Notes: a model not told the origin generated them from the sequence alone. Positions 20,345 through 30,413 are shown, counted from the stretch's first letter. The stretch is DNA of 64,000 bases from JAEZBP01 sp963832725 (GCA_963832725.1 CAWHVG010000003.1:1-64000); one strand, 5' to 3'. Translations and numbers: made by a program.

Positions 20345-21616
20345 ATGCGCATCGCGTATCTGGTCAACCAGTACCCGAAGGTGAGCCACACCTTCATTCG
20401 GCGTGAGATCGCGGCGCTCGAGGCCCGCGGCGTGCAGGTCTCGCGCTACTCGCTCCGGCGGGTCGCGGAGCCGCTGGCCGACCCGGCCAATCGGCGCGAA
20501 CGGGGCCGCACGCGGGTCATCCTCGAGGCCGGTGCCGGGGGGATCGCGGCGTCGATGGCGGCGTGGAGCGCGAGGCGACCCGTCGCGTTCGCCCGCGCGT
20601 CCGCGCTCGCTGCGAAGATCGGCCTCGGCTCCGAGCGCGGGCTCGCCATCCACGGCGCCTATCTCGGCGAGGCTTGTGTGCTCGCGGACCGCCTGCGCGA
20701 GGAAGGTATCGACCACGTCCACGCCCACTTCGGGACCAACCCGGCGGCGGTGGCGATGCTCGCCGGCGCGCTGAGCGATGTCGGCTACAGCTTCCAGGTC
20801 CACGGGCCGGAGGAGCTCGACAAGCCGCAGGCCATCGCGCTCGCCACCAAGATCGAGCGGGCGCGCTTCGTCGGAGCCATCAGCAGCTTCTGCCGGAGCC
20901 AGCTCTACCGTTGGGTCGGCTACACGCATTGGCCGAAGATTCACGTCGTTCGCTGTGGTGTGGATCCGACGTTCTTGGAGGGCGACGGGCGCCCTTTTCC
21001 GAGTGGTGCCCGTCTGGTGAGCGTGGGTCGGCTGAGCGAGCAGAAAGGGCAGATGCTCCTCATCGAGGCGCTGGCGCAGTTGGCGCGGGAAGGCGTCGAC
21101 TTCCACCTCACGTTGGTCGGGGACGGGGAGCTGCGGCCCGCGCTCGAAGAGGCCATCGCGCGGCTCGGGCTCGCGCGGCGGGTGACAATCACCGGGTGGG
21201 CGAGCGGCGAGGCGGTCCGCGAGCACATCCTCGGTGCGCGAGCGCTGGTCTTGCCGAGCTTCGCCGAAGGGCTGCCGGTGGTGATCATGGAGGCCTTCGG
21301 CCTCGGTCGTCCCGTGCTGTCGACCTACGTGGCCGGCATCCCGGAACTGGTCGAGCCGGGACGATCCGGGTGGCTGATCCCGGCCGGGAGCGTGGACGCC
21401 CTCGTGTCGGGGCTGCGGGAGGTGCTGGCCACGCCGGTCGAGAGCCTCGAGGCCATGGGACGCGCGGGGCGTGACGCGGTACGCCAGCGCCACGACGTGC
21501 GGCAGACGGCGGCTACGTTGCACGACCTGCTCGTCCGCTACGCCGGCATCTCCGAGCACGACGCCATCCCGAGTCGTGCTCCGGTGGGGCGTCGGGTCCG
21601 CTCAATCGCACGCTGA
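20345..21616 (+). CDS. GT4 family glycosyltransferase (exopolysaccharide)
   Basis: A 423-residue GT-B enzyme. The N-terminal acceptor domain begins MRIAYLVNQYPKVSHTFIRREI, a hallmark of exopolysaccharide GT4 enzymes, with VHAHFGTNPAAVAML. The C-terminal donor domain shows VSVGRLSEQKGQ, LTLVGDGELRPALE, ITGWASGEAV and the nucleotide-sugar loop FAEGLPVVIMEAFGLGRPVLST, containing the E(x7)E pair. It would retain anomeric configuration and act on the cytoplasmic face of the inner membrane. It stands alone on the plus strand, 172 bases from the divergent metalloprotease. Its likely pathway is the exopolysaccharide encoded around it. The last ~20 residues are poorly conserved in style. Confidence 0.85.
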   Translation: MRIAYLVNQYPKVSHTFIRREIAALEARGVQVSRYSLRRVAEPLADPANRRERGRTRVILEAGAGGIAASMAAWSARRPVAFARASALAAKIGLGSERGLAIHGAYLGEACVLADRLREEGIDHVHAHFGTNPAAVAMLAGALSDVGYSFQVHGPEELDKPQAIALATKIERARFVGAISSFCRSQLYRWVGYTHWPKIHVVRCGVDPTFLEGDGRPFPSGARLVSVGRLSEQKGQMLLIEALAQLAREGVDFHLTLVGDGELRPALEEAIARLGLARRVTITGWASGEAVREHILGARALVLPSFAEGLPVVIMEAFGLGRPVLSTYVAGIPELVEPGRSGWLIPAGSVDALVSGLREVLATPVESLEAMGRAGRDAVRQRHDVRQTAATLHDLLVRYAGISEHDAIPSRAPVGRRVRSIAR

Positions 21617-21864
21617 GCGCTCCTCGTGTGTCGCGGCGTGGATCTCGCCGCTGCGAGAGTCCCACCCGCGAGCGGCCGCCCGGACGCGCCAATCTCGGGA
21701 GGCCGAGATTCATGGGAACGCGCCAGCCTCGAATGGCCCACCCCGGGCCAGCTCGCCGTCTCGTTATGCGCTACGACCGCATTTTCATTGCTTCGGTCTC
21801 TCGGTTGCTGGGTCCGTCGAGGGTGAGCTACTCTCTCTCGGGACTCTGACGGGTGGGAGGAGAG

Positions 21865-22332
21865 ATGATCAAAACACGGAACGGCACACCGCTCGTAGGT
21901 GTGATCGTGTTCCTTCTGGCGGCGCCGAGTCTGGGTGGGTGCGGGCTGTTCTCGTCACACGCATCGGGCAGGCTGAACGCGCAGGGGACGGGCCTCGGGA
22001 CCTTCTCGGCGCCGATGACCATCTGTGAGTCGGGGGCCCGCGGGTACTTCATGGGCGTGGACGTCGCGACGGCGGACGAGCAAGTGGCGATGCGCATCAT
22101 CCAGAACCCGGACCCCGCTCAAGGTCCGTCCATCACGGTGCAGCGCGGTCGCACGCAGGACCACCAGCTCGTGCTCAACCGCCAGAACTGTTCGACGCTC
22201 GACATCCAGGTGCAGCCTGGCAGCACCATCATCAACGGCGTTCGTGTGATGGGCGGGCACGCCAGGTTCGCCTGCGCGCCTCCCGAGGGTGGCAGCGTCG
22301 TCGCCTCTGTGACCTTCTCGAACTGTCACTGA
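21865..22332 (+). CDS. small lipoprotein of unknown function
   Basis: A 155-residue protein that I do not recognise. The ATG at 21865 follows an excellent ribosome binding site (gggaggag). The N-terminus is a lipoprotein signal peptide with the hydrophobic stretch VGVIVFLLAAPSLGGCG, lipobox Cys at ~26. The mature part is mostly short beta-prone segments with three further Cys (CESGARGYF, QNCSTLDIQV, ARFACAPPEGG), and ends SVTFSNCH. Cys spacing suggests two disulfides or pairing across strands. Periplasmic or outer-membrane location is inferred from the signal. A 248-base gap separates it from the GT4, so it probably has its own promoter. Confidence 0.7.
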   Translation: MIKTRNGTPLVGVIVFLLAAPSLGGCGLFSSHASGRLNAQGTGLGTFSAPMTICESGARGYFMGVDVATADEQVAMRIIQNPDPAQGPSITVQRGRTQDHQLVLNRQNCSTLDIQVQPGSTIINGVRVMGGHARFACAPPEGGSVVASVTFSNCH

Positions 22333-22458
22333 CGGTCTCGCGACGGCCGGAGCGCGTCCGAACCTCCGCCACGGCCGAGTGCGTGGAATCGCGGAGCGTG
22401 GCGCGCCGAGGCACCCTGCCCGACGCTCGGCGTCGACAGCTACGCCGACGAGCGAGCT

Positions 22459-23308
22459 TCAGCCCTCCGCGCGGGCGAGGACGTCGCGGACGTGGTCGCG
22501 CCAGTCGGGCATGGCGCCGAGGCGCGCTTCGGTCTCACTCAGAATCCAGCACGCTGTAGGCCGGTCTCTTGGCCGGGCGCGGGAACTCGGCGGTCGTGCA
22601 CGGCGCGACCCGGCAGCGCGGCGCGACGGAAGCTGCGATGGCGGTCGCGAGATCGAACCAGGTGCACTCGCCGCCGTCGGTGACGTGGAAGGTGCCGCGC
22701 GCCTCTTGGCGCAAGAGCCCGAGCGACGCCCGCGCGAGGTGCTCGGCGCTGGTCGGCCGCCCGCGCTGATCGTCGACCACCTTCAGCGCGTCGCGCTCCT
22801 TCGCGAGCTTGGCGATCGTGAGCACGAAGTTCTTGCCCCAGGGTGCGTAGAGCCAACTCGTTCGGATCAGGAGATGAGGCCCGCTCGAGCGGAGGAGGTG
22901 CTCTTCGCCCGGGCGCTTGCTGCGGCCGTAGGCGTTGAGCGGCGCGACCGGGTGATCGACCGGGTAGGGCGCCGACCCGTTCCCGTCGAAGACGTAGTCG
23001 GTGGAGTAGTGCACGAGCGGGACGCCCAGCGCGTCACAGCGGGCGACCAGCGCGCCGACGCCGTCCCCGTTGACGCGCGTCGCCAGCGCTTCGTGCTCTT
23101 CCGCGCCGTCGACGTCGGTGTACGCCGCGCAGCAGATCACCGCCCGGATGGGGCCGCGGACGTCGCGCTCGAGCGTCTCGGGCTTCGTCAGATCGAAGCT
23201 CGGCCACACGAGACCAACCGCCGGCAGACCCTCGCGGGCGCAGAGCTCCATCCACGCGCGGCCGAGCATTCCGTCGGCGCCGATCACCAGGTAGCGCGGC
23301 TCGCTCAT
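22459..23308 (-). CDS. rfbD: dTDP-4-dehydrorhamnose reductase, one frameshift
   Basis: Last step of dTDP-L-rhamnose synthesis: NADPH-dependent reduction of dTDP-4-keto-L-rhamnose. It is about 282 residues after removing an extra base near 22544; without repair it stops early at 22535. The repaired C-terminus reads SVLDLSETEARLGAMPDWRD, as expected for RfbD. Other marks are the Rossmann start LVIGADGMLGRAW, CAAYTDVDGAEE, the catalytic YGRSK stretch and IRTSWLY. The ATG at 23308 overlaps the rfbC stop by four bases, so translation is coupled. It is the final gene of the rfbBACD operon. Confidence 0.92.
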
Positions 23309-23865
23309 CGGCCCTCCCACAGCGGCAAGCCCCGCTCGTCCACGTCACGCAAGCGCGGCGCGTCCCGGTCCTTGTCCGACAGGCGCGGCTCGCGGATGGG
23401 CCAGTCGATACCGAGATCCGGATCGTCCCAGCGGATCGAGAGCTCGTGCTCGGGCTGGTAGACCTCGGTGCACTTGTAGACGAAGAGGGCGGGGCCCTCG
23501 ACGACGCAGAAGCCGTGGGCGAAGCCGGGCGGGATGAAGAGCTGGTTCTTGCGCTCGGCGTCCAGCACCCGCGCCACGTGCCGGCCGAAGCCGGGCGAGC
23601 CGACGCGCACGTCCACCGCCACGTCGAGCACCTTTCCCTCGAGCACCCAGACCAGCTTCCCCTGCCCGTGCGGGTGCTGCAGGTGCAGCCCGCGCAGGAT
23701 GCCGGCCGCCGAGCGCGACACGTTGTCCTGGACGAACGTGGCCTCGATGCCCTGCTCGGCGTAGCGCGCGGCCTGGTAGGTCTCCAGGAAGAACCCGCGC
23801 GCGTCGCCGAAGACCTTCGGCTCGATGTCGAGGACGTCCGGGAGCTCGGTCGGCGTGACGCGCAT
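23305..23865 (-). CDS. rfbC: dTDP-4-dehydrorhamnose 3,5-epimerase
   Basis: A 186-residue cupin-fold epimerase converting dTDP-4-keto-6-deoxyglucose to dTDP-4-keto-L-rhamnose. Diagnostic segments are EPKVFGDARGFFLETY, FVQDNVSRS, LRGLHLQHP with the catalytic His, KLVWVLEGKVLDVAVDVR, FIPPGFAHGFCV and YKCTEVYQPEHE with the catalytic Tyr. Length is normal for the family. The gene lies between rfbA (4-base gap) and rfbD (4-base overlap) on the minus strand, in a compact operon with no room for internal promoters. Confidence 0.95.
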   Translation of the reverse strand: MRVTPTELPDVLDIEPKVFGDARGFFLETYQAARYAEQGIEATFVQDNVSRSAAGILRGLHLQHPHGQGKLVWVLEGKVLDVAVDVRVGSPGFGRHVARVLDAERKNQLFIPPGFAHGFCVVEGPALFVYKCTEVYQPEHELSIRWDDPDLGIDWPIREPRLSDKDRDAPRLRDVDERGLPLWEGR

Positions 23866-23869
23866 GTGC

Positions 23870-24751
23870 TCAGCCCTCTTCGCGCGCGAGATCCATGAGG
23901 TACTGGCCGTACTCGGTCTTGCCGAGCGGCTCGGCCAGCGCGAGGAGCTGCGGCGTGTCGATCCAGCCCTTTCGGAACGCGACCTCCTCCGGGCAGGCGA
24001 CCTGTAGACCTTGCCGCGCCTGGATGGTCTGGATGAAGTTGGCGGCCTGGAGCAGCGCTTCGTGTGTGCCGGTGTCGAGCCAGGCCACGCCGCGGCCGAG
24101 CTTCACCAGGTTCAGCGCCCCGTCCTCGAGGTAGAGGCGGTTGAGGTCCGTGATCTCGAGCTCGCCGCGCGCGGAGGGCTTCAGGCTCTTCGCCAGCTCG
24201 ACGACGCGGTTGTCGTAGAAGTAGAGGCCCGCCACCGCCCAGTGGCTCTTGGGCCGGGCCGGCTTCTCCTCGATCCCGAGGACCTTCCCGTGATCGTCGA
24301 CCTCGGCCACGCCGTACGCGCTCGGGTTCTTCACCCAGTAGCCGAAGACGGTGGCGCCCTGGTCCAGGCGCGAGGTCTCCTCGAGCAGACCCGAGAAGCC
24401 GTGGCCGTAGAAAACGTTGTCGCCGAGCACCAGCGCGCAGGGGTCGCCGGCGATGAACTGCTCGCCGATCACGAAGGCCTGCGCCAGCCCGTCGGGCGAG
24501 GGCTGCACCGCGAACTCGATGCGCATCCCCCACTGCGAGCCGTCGCCGAGGAGCGTCTCGAAGAGCGCCTTGTCGTGCGGCGTGGTGATGACCAGCACCT
24601 CGCGGATGTCGGCCAACATCAGCGTGGTCAGCGGGTAGTACACCATCGGCTTGTCGTAGATCGGCATCAGCTGCTTGCTGACCGAGCGGGTCAGCGGGTG
24701 CAGCCGGGTGCCGCTACCGCCGGCGAGGATGATCCCCTTGTCGACGCTCAT
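23870..24751 (-). CDS. rfbA: glucose-1-phosphate thymidylyltransferase
   Basis: First enzyme of dTDP-L-rhamnose synthesis, joining dTTP and glucose-1-phosphate; 293 residues, the usual length. The nucleotidyltransferase signature [16 protein letters not shown], then [41 protein letters not shown] (sugar-binding Glu/Lys) and [14 protein letters not shown] are all present. ATG 24751 overlaps the rfbB stop by four bases. It is probably feedback-inhibited by dTDP-rhamnose as in the family; nothing in the DNA shows further regulation. Confidence 0.95.
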   Translation of the reverse strand: MSVDKGIILAGGSGTRLHPLTRSVSKQLMPIYDKPMVYYPLTTLMLADIREVLVITTPHDKALFETLLGDGSQWGMRIEFAVQPSPDGLAQAFVIGEQFIAGDPCALVLGDNVFYGHGFSGLLEETSRLDQGATVFGYWVKNPSAYGVAEVDDHGKVLGIEEKPARPKSHWAVAGLYFYDNRVVELAKSLKPSARGELEITDLNRLYLEDGALNLVKLGRGVAWLDTGTHEALLQAANFIQTIQARQGLQVACPEEVAFRKGWIDTPQLLALAEPLGKTEYGQYLMDLAREEG

Positions 24752-25812
24752 GTTCCTCCGTGCTCCCGTGCGGCGTAGTTGGCTTCGATCCATTCCCGAT
24801 AGGCGCCGGTTCTCACGCCGCGAACCCATTCGTCGTTCTCGAGGTACCAGCGCACGGTCTTCTGCATCCCGGTGTCGAACGTCTCGGCCGGTTTCCAGCC
24901 CAGCTCCCGCTGGATCTTGCTCGCATCGATGGCGTAGCGCAGGTCGTGGCCGGGGCGGTCCTTCACGAAGCGCTTGAGCGCCGAGAGCTCGCTCTCGGGC
25001 GTGCCGGTCTGCTCGGCCACGAGCGCGCAGATGCGGTCGACGACGTCGATGTTCCGGACCTCGTTGTGCCCGCCGATGTTGTAGGTCTCGCCGACTTCGC
25101 CGCGCTCGATCACCGCCCAGATCGCTTCGCAATGATCGGTGACGTAGAGCCAGTCGCGCACGTTGAGGCCCTCGCCGTAGATCGGGAGCGGCTTCTTCTC
25201 GAGCGCGTTGAGGATCATCAGCGGGATCAGCTTCTCGGGGAACTGATAGGGCCCGTAGTTGTTCGAGCAGTTCGTCAGCTTGTAAGGCAAGCCGTAGGTG
25301 CGGCCGTAGGCGCGCACGAGGTGGTCACTCGAGGCCTTCGACGCGGAGTAGGGGCTCGAGGGATCGTAACGGGTCTCTTCGGTGAAGAGGCCGGTCTCGC
25401 CGAGCGAGCCGTAGACCTCGTCGGTGCTGACGTGGTGGAAGAGCTTGCCCTCGCGGGCGCCCTCCCAGTGACGCCGGCACGCGTCGAGGAGCACGAAGGT
25501 GCCCTCGATGTTGGTGCGGACGAATTCGCCGGGCCCGAGGATGCTGCGGTCGACGTGGCTCTCGGCCGCGAAGTGGACCACGAGCTCGGGCACGTGGCGC
25601 GCGAAGAGGGCGTCCACGGCGTCGGCGTCGGCGATGTCGACCCGCTCGAGCTGGTAGTTGTCCCGCGCCTCGATGGCCGCGAGGCTGGCCGGGTTCGCTG
25701 CGTAGGTGAGCTTGTCGACGTTGACGAAGCGGTGCTCGGGATGGCGCGGCACCACGAGGTTCAGGAAGTTCGCGCCGATGAAGCCGGCGCCGCCCGTGAC
25801 GAGGATGTTCAT
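24748..25812 (-). CDS. rfbB: dTDP-glucose 4,6-dehydratase
   Basis: Second step of the dTDP-L-rhamnose pathway; 354 residues. An extended SDR enzyme with NAD-binding [29 protein letters not shown], the active-site Thr-Asp-Glu in HVSTDEVYG, catalytic [20 protein letters not shown] and [17 protein letters not shown]. The start is ATG 25812. It is the first gene of the minus-strand rfbBACD operon. The 222-base gap to the divergent polymerase-like gene at 26035 must hold promoters for both directions. Confidence 0.95.
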   Translation of the reverse strand: MNILVTGGAGFIGANFLNLVVPRHPEHRFVNVDKLTYAANPASLAAIEARDNYQLERVDIADADAVDALFARHVPELVVHFAAESHVDRSILGPGEFVRTNIEGTFVLLDACRRHWEGAREGKLFHHVSTDEVYGSLGETGLFTEETRYDPSSPYSASKASSDHLVRAYGRTYGLPYKLTNCSNNYGPYQFPEKLIPLMILNALEKKPLPIYGEGLNVRDWLYVTDHCEAIWAVIERGEVGETYNIGGHNEVRNIDVVDRICALVAEQTGTPESELSALKRFVKDRPGHDLRYAIDASKIQRELGWKPAETFDTGMQKTVRWYLENDEWVRGVRTGAYREWIEANYAAREHGGT

Positions 25813-26034
25813 GGCGTTCCGTTGGGCTGAGTAGGGACGCGCAGTGCGGGCCGCAATCCGGCGCGGCGGCACGTCACGCCCCGGTGTCGGGCCGAGGCAG
25901 AGAAGGCGAGGCGTTTGGCGTTCGAACCCACCCGCTCGGGTCTATAGCAGGCCACGCGGCCGCACACACCGATGCCACGCGAGCGCAGGCCGGCAGCGCC
26001 GCGACCTCGCGATCCACCAGCCGACACACCTTCC
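25813..26034. promoter_or_regulatory. divergent promoter region between rfbB and the polymerase-like gene
   Basis: These 222 bases separate two oppositely oriented operons of the same pathway: rfbBACD to the left and the polymerase-GT4-flippase run to the right. They must contain both promoters, but no clear consensus -35/-10, sigma-54 site or operator could be picked out by eye in this GC-rich sequence. Confidence 0.5.
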
Positions 26035-27477
26035 ATGGACGGCGAGCCCAACCTATTCGCCTACCTCTCGCTCTTTCTCTGGGTGCCCGTCACCCTGGCG
26101 GCGTTCACGTGGCTGCGTCCCCCGTTGGCGGCGATGGTCTCCATCCTGGGTGGCGTGATGTTCCTCCCGCAGGAGACGTCGGTGGACCTTCCGCTCCTGC
26201 CGCCGATGGACAAACTCTCGCTGACGGCCTTCTGGACCTTCCTCGGCTGCGTCTGGAAGGCCCCGGAGCGCATCCGCGCGGCTCGCCCGCTGCGCGGCAT
26301 CGACCGGCTCTTCGTGCTCGTGCTGATCGGAAACGTCGGCACGGCGCTCACCAACGCCGATCCCATCCAGACGGGAGGCGTCGTCCGGCAGGGGCTGTTC
26401 CTCTACGACGCCTTCGCGCTCTGCGTGAAGGACGTGCTCGCGCTCTATCTGCCCTTCTTGATCGCGCGGGCGATGCTGCGCACGTCACGGGATCTGTCCG
26501 ACTTGATGCGGGTGCTCAGCGGATGCGGGATCGTGTACGGGCTCTTGGCGCTCTTCGAGGTCCGCATGAGCCCGCAGCTCCACCACTGGATCTACGGCTT
26601 CCACCAGATGGATTTCAGCATGACGCTGCGCTTCGGCGGATACCGGCCGATGGTGTTCATGCTGACCGGGTTGGCGACGGCGCTCTTCATCCTGAGCACA
26701 ACGCTCGCGGCGTGGGCGCGCTGGCGGGCCGGCCGCGCGGGGCCTTGGGCGGCCATCTTCCTGTCGATGGTGCTGGTGCTGTGCAAGAGCACCGGTGCCA
26801 TCGTCTACGGCCTGGCCGTGATCCCCATCGTGGCCGCGGTGCGCCGCCCGCGGATGTGGTTGCCGGCCGGGCTGGCGGCGATGGTCCTGCTCTTTCCTCT
26901 CTTGCGCGGCGCGGACGTGTTCCCGACCGATACGCTCGTCGAGGCGGCGGAGCACATCGAGCACGAGCGCGCGCTCTCGCTCTGGTTCCGCTTCGACCAG
27001 GAGGACCAGCTCCTCGAGCGTGCTCGCGAGCGGCTGATGTTCGGCTGGGGCACCTACAACCGGAACCGCATCTACGATCCGGAGACGGGGCAGGATCTCT
27101 CGGTGACCGACGGCGACTGGATCATCCAGGTCGGCACCCGCGGCATCGTGGGCTTCCTCGGGCTCTACGGGATGCTCGCGCTCTCGATCGTGCTCGCGCA
27201 GCGCCGCCTGCGCGCCATCCGCCGGCAACGCGATCGCATCCAGCTCGCCGCGCTGGCGCTGATCAGCGCGCTCGAGACCGTCGACCTGCTCCCGAACGGG
27301 CTCTTCCACGATTTGCCGTTCTTCTTCGCGGGCGCGGTGGCCGGATTGAGCGCGGGCATCGCGGAGGCCGACCTGCGCGCGCGGCGGGAGCGCTCGAACC
27401 AGCACCGCTCGAACCAGCACCGCTCGAACCAGCACCGCTCGAACCAGCACCGGGAGCTCGCGGCGACGGTCGCTTGA
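26035..27477 (+). CDS. polysaccharide polymerase / O-antigen ligase-like membrane protein
   Basis: A 480-residue inner-membrane protein with about ten hydrophobic segments, for example LSLFLWVPVTLAAFTWL, LFVLVLIGNVGTAL, AIFLSMVLVLCKSTGAIVYG and IVGFLGLYGMLALSIVL. A large loop (~300-370) precedes the conserved-looking GWGTYNRN segment, the position where Wzy/WaaL proteins place catalytic residues. It most likely polymerises exopolysaccharide repeat units in the periplasm. Such proteins are poorly conserved, so the call rests on topology and the GT4 and flippase genes downstream. The last ~25 residues consist of four exact RSNQH repeats encoded by a 15-bp tandem repeat. The start is ATG 26035. 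Confidence 0.72.
   Translation: MDGEPNLFAYLSLFLWVPVTLAAFTWLRPPLAAMVSILGGVMFLPQETSVDLPLLPPMDKLSLTAFWTFLGCVWKAPERIRAARPLRGIDRLFVLVLIGNVGTALTNADPIQTGGVVRQGLFLYDAFALCVKDVLALYLPFLIARAMLRTSRDLSDLMRVLSGCGIVYGLLALFEVRMSPQLHHWIYGFHQMDFSMTLRFGGYRPMVFMLTGLATALFILSTTLAAWARWRAGRAGPWAAIFLSMVLVLCKSTGAIVYGLAVIPIVAAVRRPRMWLPAGLAAMVLLFPLLRGADVFPTDTLVEAAEHIEHERALSLWFRFDQEDQLLERARERLMFGWGTYNRNRIYDPETGQDLSVTDGDWIIQVGTRGIVGFLGLYGMLALSIVLAQRRLRAIRRQRDRIQLAALALISALETVDLLPNGLFHDLPFFFAGAVAGLSAGIAEADLRARRERSNQHRSNQHRSNQHRSNQHRELAATVA
27391..27450 (+). repeat. four exact 15-bp tandem repeats inside the polymerase-like gene
   Basis: The unit cgctcgaaccagcac occurs four times with no differences (27391, 27406, 27421, 27436). 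It encodes RSNQH in frame near the cytoplasmic C-terminus. Perfect copies imply a recent slippage expansion; copy number may vary between isolates. Confidence 0.97.
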
Positions 27478-27534
27478 CGCGATCCGCGGCGCGGGTAGCT
27501 CCGCTTCCGGCGCGTTCCCGCACGGAGAGACGCG

Positions 27535-28791
27535 ATGAGCACAGTCCCCCGGCCGCGCGCGTTCGATCGCTCCCCGATCACGGCGCGCTATCTCCTCCTG
27601 ACGTTCATCCCCTACTACGTCGACGAGGACGGCGGCGTCTGGCTCGAGCGGCTCTGGCACCGCGACTTCGTCGAGCACCTGACCTATCTCCGACGGCTCA
27701 CGTTGGCGGCGCCGCGCGAGAGGCTGGCGGACGCGCCGCCCGACGTGGTGAAGGTCGAGCCTCCGCGAGAGACGTCGCTCTCGTTCGTGCCGCTGCCGCC
27801 GATGCGCACGACGCTGGCGACATTGCTCTCGCTGCCGGCGTTGACCCGCGCGCTCTGGCGGGCGATTGGCGACGCGGACGTGGTGCACTCCGGCGTGGCC
27901 GGCTGGCCGATCCCGCCCGGCTGGGTCGCCAACCCCATCGCGCTCGCGCGCCGCCGGACCTTGCTCATCGTCGTCGAGTCCGCCCCCTGGCGATCGAGCG
28001 GCGCCACGGAGTCGACCGCCCGCGCCCGGCTCCGGGAGGCCGTCACCGAAGGGATGGCACGCTTCTTCGTGCGGCGCGCGCAGCTCAACCTCTTCACGCA
28101 CGCGGACTACCAGCGGACCTTGGCCACGCCGGCCACTCGGGGCTGTCACGTGACGCCTGCGAGCTGGATCAACACCGAGGACATCCTCGCCGAGGCCGCG
28201 GCGCGGGCGAGCTGGTCGGTGAAGCGAGACCGACCGGTGCGCCTCCTCTTCGCCGCGCGCCTGGTCGCCGAGAAGGGCGTCGGGGTGCTGCTCGACGCCC
28301 TGCGCGAGCTGGACCGTGACGGCGTGGTCGCGCGGGTCGACATCATCGGAGTGGGCCCCGAGCGGGAGCGCTGCTTGCGAGCGGCCGCCTCGTCGCGGAA
28401 CGTGGACATTCGGGTCCTCGATCCGGTGACCTACGGCGCGCCCTTCTTCTCGCTCGTTCGCGACCATCACGCTGTCCTCGTCCCGAACCTGGGCGACGAG
28501 CAGCCGCGCATCGTCTTCGACGCGTACGCGCAGGCTGTGCCGGTCATCGCGTCCGACACCGACGGGATGCGTCCCCACGTGCGCGAGGGCGAGACCGGTT
28601 GGCACGTGCGGACGGGCAACGCCGACGACCTCGCGCAGGCCATCGCGCGAGCGACCCGCGAGCCGGACACGTTGGAGGCGATGGGGCTCAGAGCGCTCGG
28701 CGAGGCCCCACGCTTCACCCACCGTGCCATGCACGAGGCGCGCTGGCGGATCCTGGCCGACGCGTTGGCGGCGCCGCTCGCCGCCGAGTGA
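27535..28791 (+). CDS. GT4-type glycosyltransferase
   Basis: A 418-residue protein with a GT-B layout. The C-terminal donor domain is clear: VRLLFAARLVAEKGVGVLLDAL, VDIIGVGPERERCLRAA, and the EQPRIVFDAYAQAVPVIASD segment in place of the usual E(x7)E loop, then GMRPHVREGETGW. The N-terminal half (RYLLLTFIPYYVDEDGGVW, VHSGVAGWPIPPG) is less typical. It starts 57 bases after the polymerase-like gene and precedes the flippase, so it most likely adds a sugar to the lipid-linked repeat unit. Donor and linkage cannot be predicted. Confidence 0.78.
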   Translation: MSTVPRPRAFDRSPITARYLLLTFIPYYVDEDGGVWLERLWHRDFVEHLTYLRRLTLAAPRERLADAPPDVVKVEPPRETSLSFVPLPPMRTTLATLLSLPALTRALWRAIGDADVVHSGVAGWPIPPGWVANPIALARRRTLLIVVESAPWRSSGATESTARARLREAVTEGMARFFVRRAQLNLFTHADYQRTLATPATRGCHVTPASWINTEDILAEAAARASWSVKRDRPVRLLFAARLVAEKGVGVLLDALRELDRDGVVARVDIIGVGPERERCLRAAASSRNVDIRVLDPVTYGAPFFSLVRDHHAVLVPNLGDEQPRIVFDAYAQAVPVIASDTDGMRPHVREGETGWHVRTGNADDLAQAIARATREPDTLEAMGLRALGEAPRFTHRAMHEARWRILADALAAPLAAE

Positions 28792-28928
28792 AGGGCGCTC
28801 GGGTGGGCGCGACGAGCGCACCGCGGGGTCCCACGACGCGAATGAAGTTCGGACGACCGTGGGAATCACGGATCCGGGGGACTAGCTCGGGTTCCAGAGA
28901 CGGGCATGGCCCCGATCTGCGAGCCCCA

Positions 28929-30413
28929 ATGAGCACGACGACCGAGGTAGCCCTCTCCGCACCGGCGATACCTTCCCTCAAGCGCCGCGCGGTGCGCGGG
29001 ACGGTGTTGAGCATCCTGAACGTGGGCGGCGTTCAGGTGCTGCGCTTGGCGGGGAACCTGATCACCACCCGCCTGCTCTTTCCGGAAGCCTACGGACTGA
29101 TGCTGATGGTCCTGGTCCTCAACCAGGGCCTGCAGATGATCAGCGACGTCGGGATCGTCCCCAGCATCATCCAGCACGAGCGCGGCGAGGAGCGGGACTT
29201 TCTGAACACGGCTTGGACCATCCAGCTGATCCGCGGGCTTCTGATCTCGGTGCTCGCGGCGGGGCTGGCCTGGCCGTACGCACGTTTCTATGGCCAGGCG
29301 GAGCTCTTCCCGCTCGTTCTCTTCGCCTCGGCGCAGGGGATGATCGGGGGTTTCGATTCCACCAAATTGGCCACACTCAATCGGCGCATGCAGCTGGGTC
29401 GCCTGGTCTTCGTCAACCTGGGCGGGCAGGTGGTCACGCTGGCGGTGATGGTGACCTGGGCATACTTGTCGCCGACCGTCTGGTCCCTGCTCGGTGGCGC
29501 GCTCGCCGGTGAGATCGTCCGCGTGGTGCTGAGCCACGTGGCGCTGCCGGGCCCGAACAATCGTCTCCACTGGGAACGCGAAGCGGCGAAGGTCATCTTC
29601 GACTTCGGGAAGTGGATCTTCCTCAGCACGCTGGTGACCTACCTCGGCATGCGCTTCGACTCGATCGCGCTCGGAAAGTTGATCGACCTGGAGCGGCTGG
29701 GTATCTACAATATTGGGCAAAACCTCGCGAGCCTGCCGGTGCTGGTCACCGGTCAGGTGGTTATCTGGGTCCTTCTGCCGGCCCTGAGTGAGGCGTTTCG
29801 GGACGACGCAGCGCGTTTCTTCGACCACGTCGCGCGCGCTCGGCGGGTGATCAACGCGGTAGGTGTGCTCATGGTCGCGGGGACAGCGATCGGCGCACCT
29901 GCGTTCTTCTACCTGCTCTACGACGCGCGCTACCACGACGCGGGCTGGATGGTGCAGCTCCTGATGCTGCCGGCCTGGTTCTTCTTCCTCGCCGAGACCT
30001 CCGTCCGCGTTCAGCTCGCGATGGGCGAGTCACGGGCGCAGATGACGGCGAACCTGGTCAAGCTGGCAGGGACCATCCCGGGCGCGCTCGGCGGCTACTG
30101 GCTCGGCGAGGCGTTCTTCGGTCGGGGGCTGCCCGGCTTGATCCTGGGCCTGAGCATCGGCTCGTTCATCGGCTACGGCATGGTCGCGCTCAACCTGCGT
30201 GGCAAGGGTCTCGACATCTTCGCCAGCGACATGCGCTGGACGGTGGTGGCGGTGCTCTTGGCGCTGGCCGGAGGGCTCACGCCCTGGCTCGTGGGACCGA
30301 CCCTCGGTGTGACACCGCCGCTCTTGTCGCTGGTGATCGGCGGCGCGGTCCTCGCTCCCTACGCGCTCTGGTCGGGTCGGCTGGTGCTGCGCGAAGTGCG
30401 TCGCGAGGCCTGA
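28929..30413 (+). CDS. Wzx-like polysaccharide flippase
   Basis: A 494-residue MOP-superfamily membrane protein with about 12-14 hydrophobic helices. The opening SLKRRAVRGTVLSILNVGGVQ and RLLFPEAYGLMLMVLVLNQG match polysaccharide transporters of the RfbX/Wzx type, as do LGMRFDSIALGKLIDLERLGIY and AMGESRAQMTANLVKL. It would flip undecaprenyl-linked repeat units across the inner membrane. The frame extends upstream to 28599, but that part is arginine-rich and overlaps the GT4, so ATG 28929 is preferred. It completes a polymerase-GT4-flippase run. Confidence 0.87.
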   Translation: MSTTTEVALSAPAIPSLKRRAVRGTVLSILNVGGVQVLRLAGNLITTRLLFPEAYGLMLMVLVLNQGLQMISDVGIVPSIIQHERGEERDFLNTAWTIQLIRGLLISVLAAGLAWPYARFYGQAELFPLVLFASAQGMIGGFDSTKLATLNRRMQLGRLVFVNLGGQVVTLAVMVTWAYLSPTVWSLLGGALAGEIVRVVLSHVALPGPNNRLHWEREAAKVIFDFGKWIFLSTLVTYLGMRFDSIALGKLIDLERLGIYNIGQNLASLPVLVTGQVVIWVLLPALSEAFRDDAARFFDHVARARRVINAVGVLMVAGTAIGAPAFFYLLYDARYHDAGWMVQLLMLPAWFFFLAETSVRVQLAMGESRAQMTANLVKLAGTIPGALGGYWLGEAFFGRGLPGLILGLSIGSFIGYGMVALNLRGKGLDIFASDMRWTVVAVLLALAGGLTPWLVGPTLGVTPPLLSLVIGGAVLAPYALWSGRLVLREVRREA

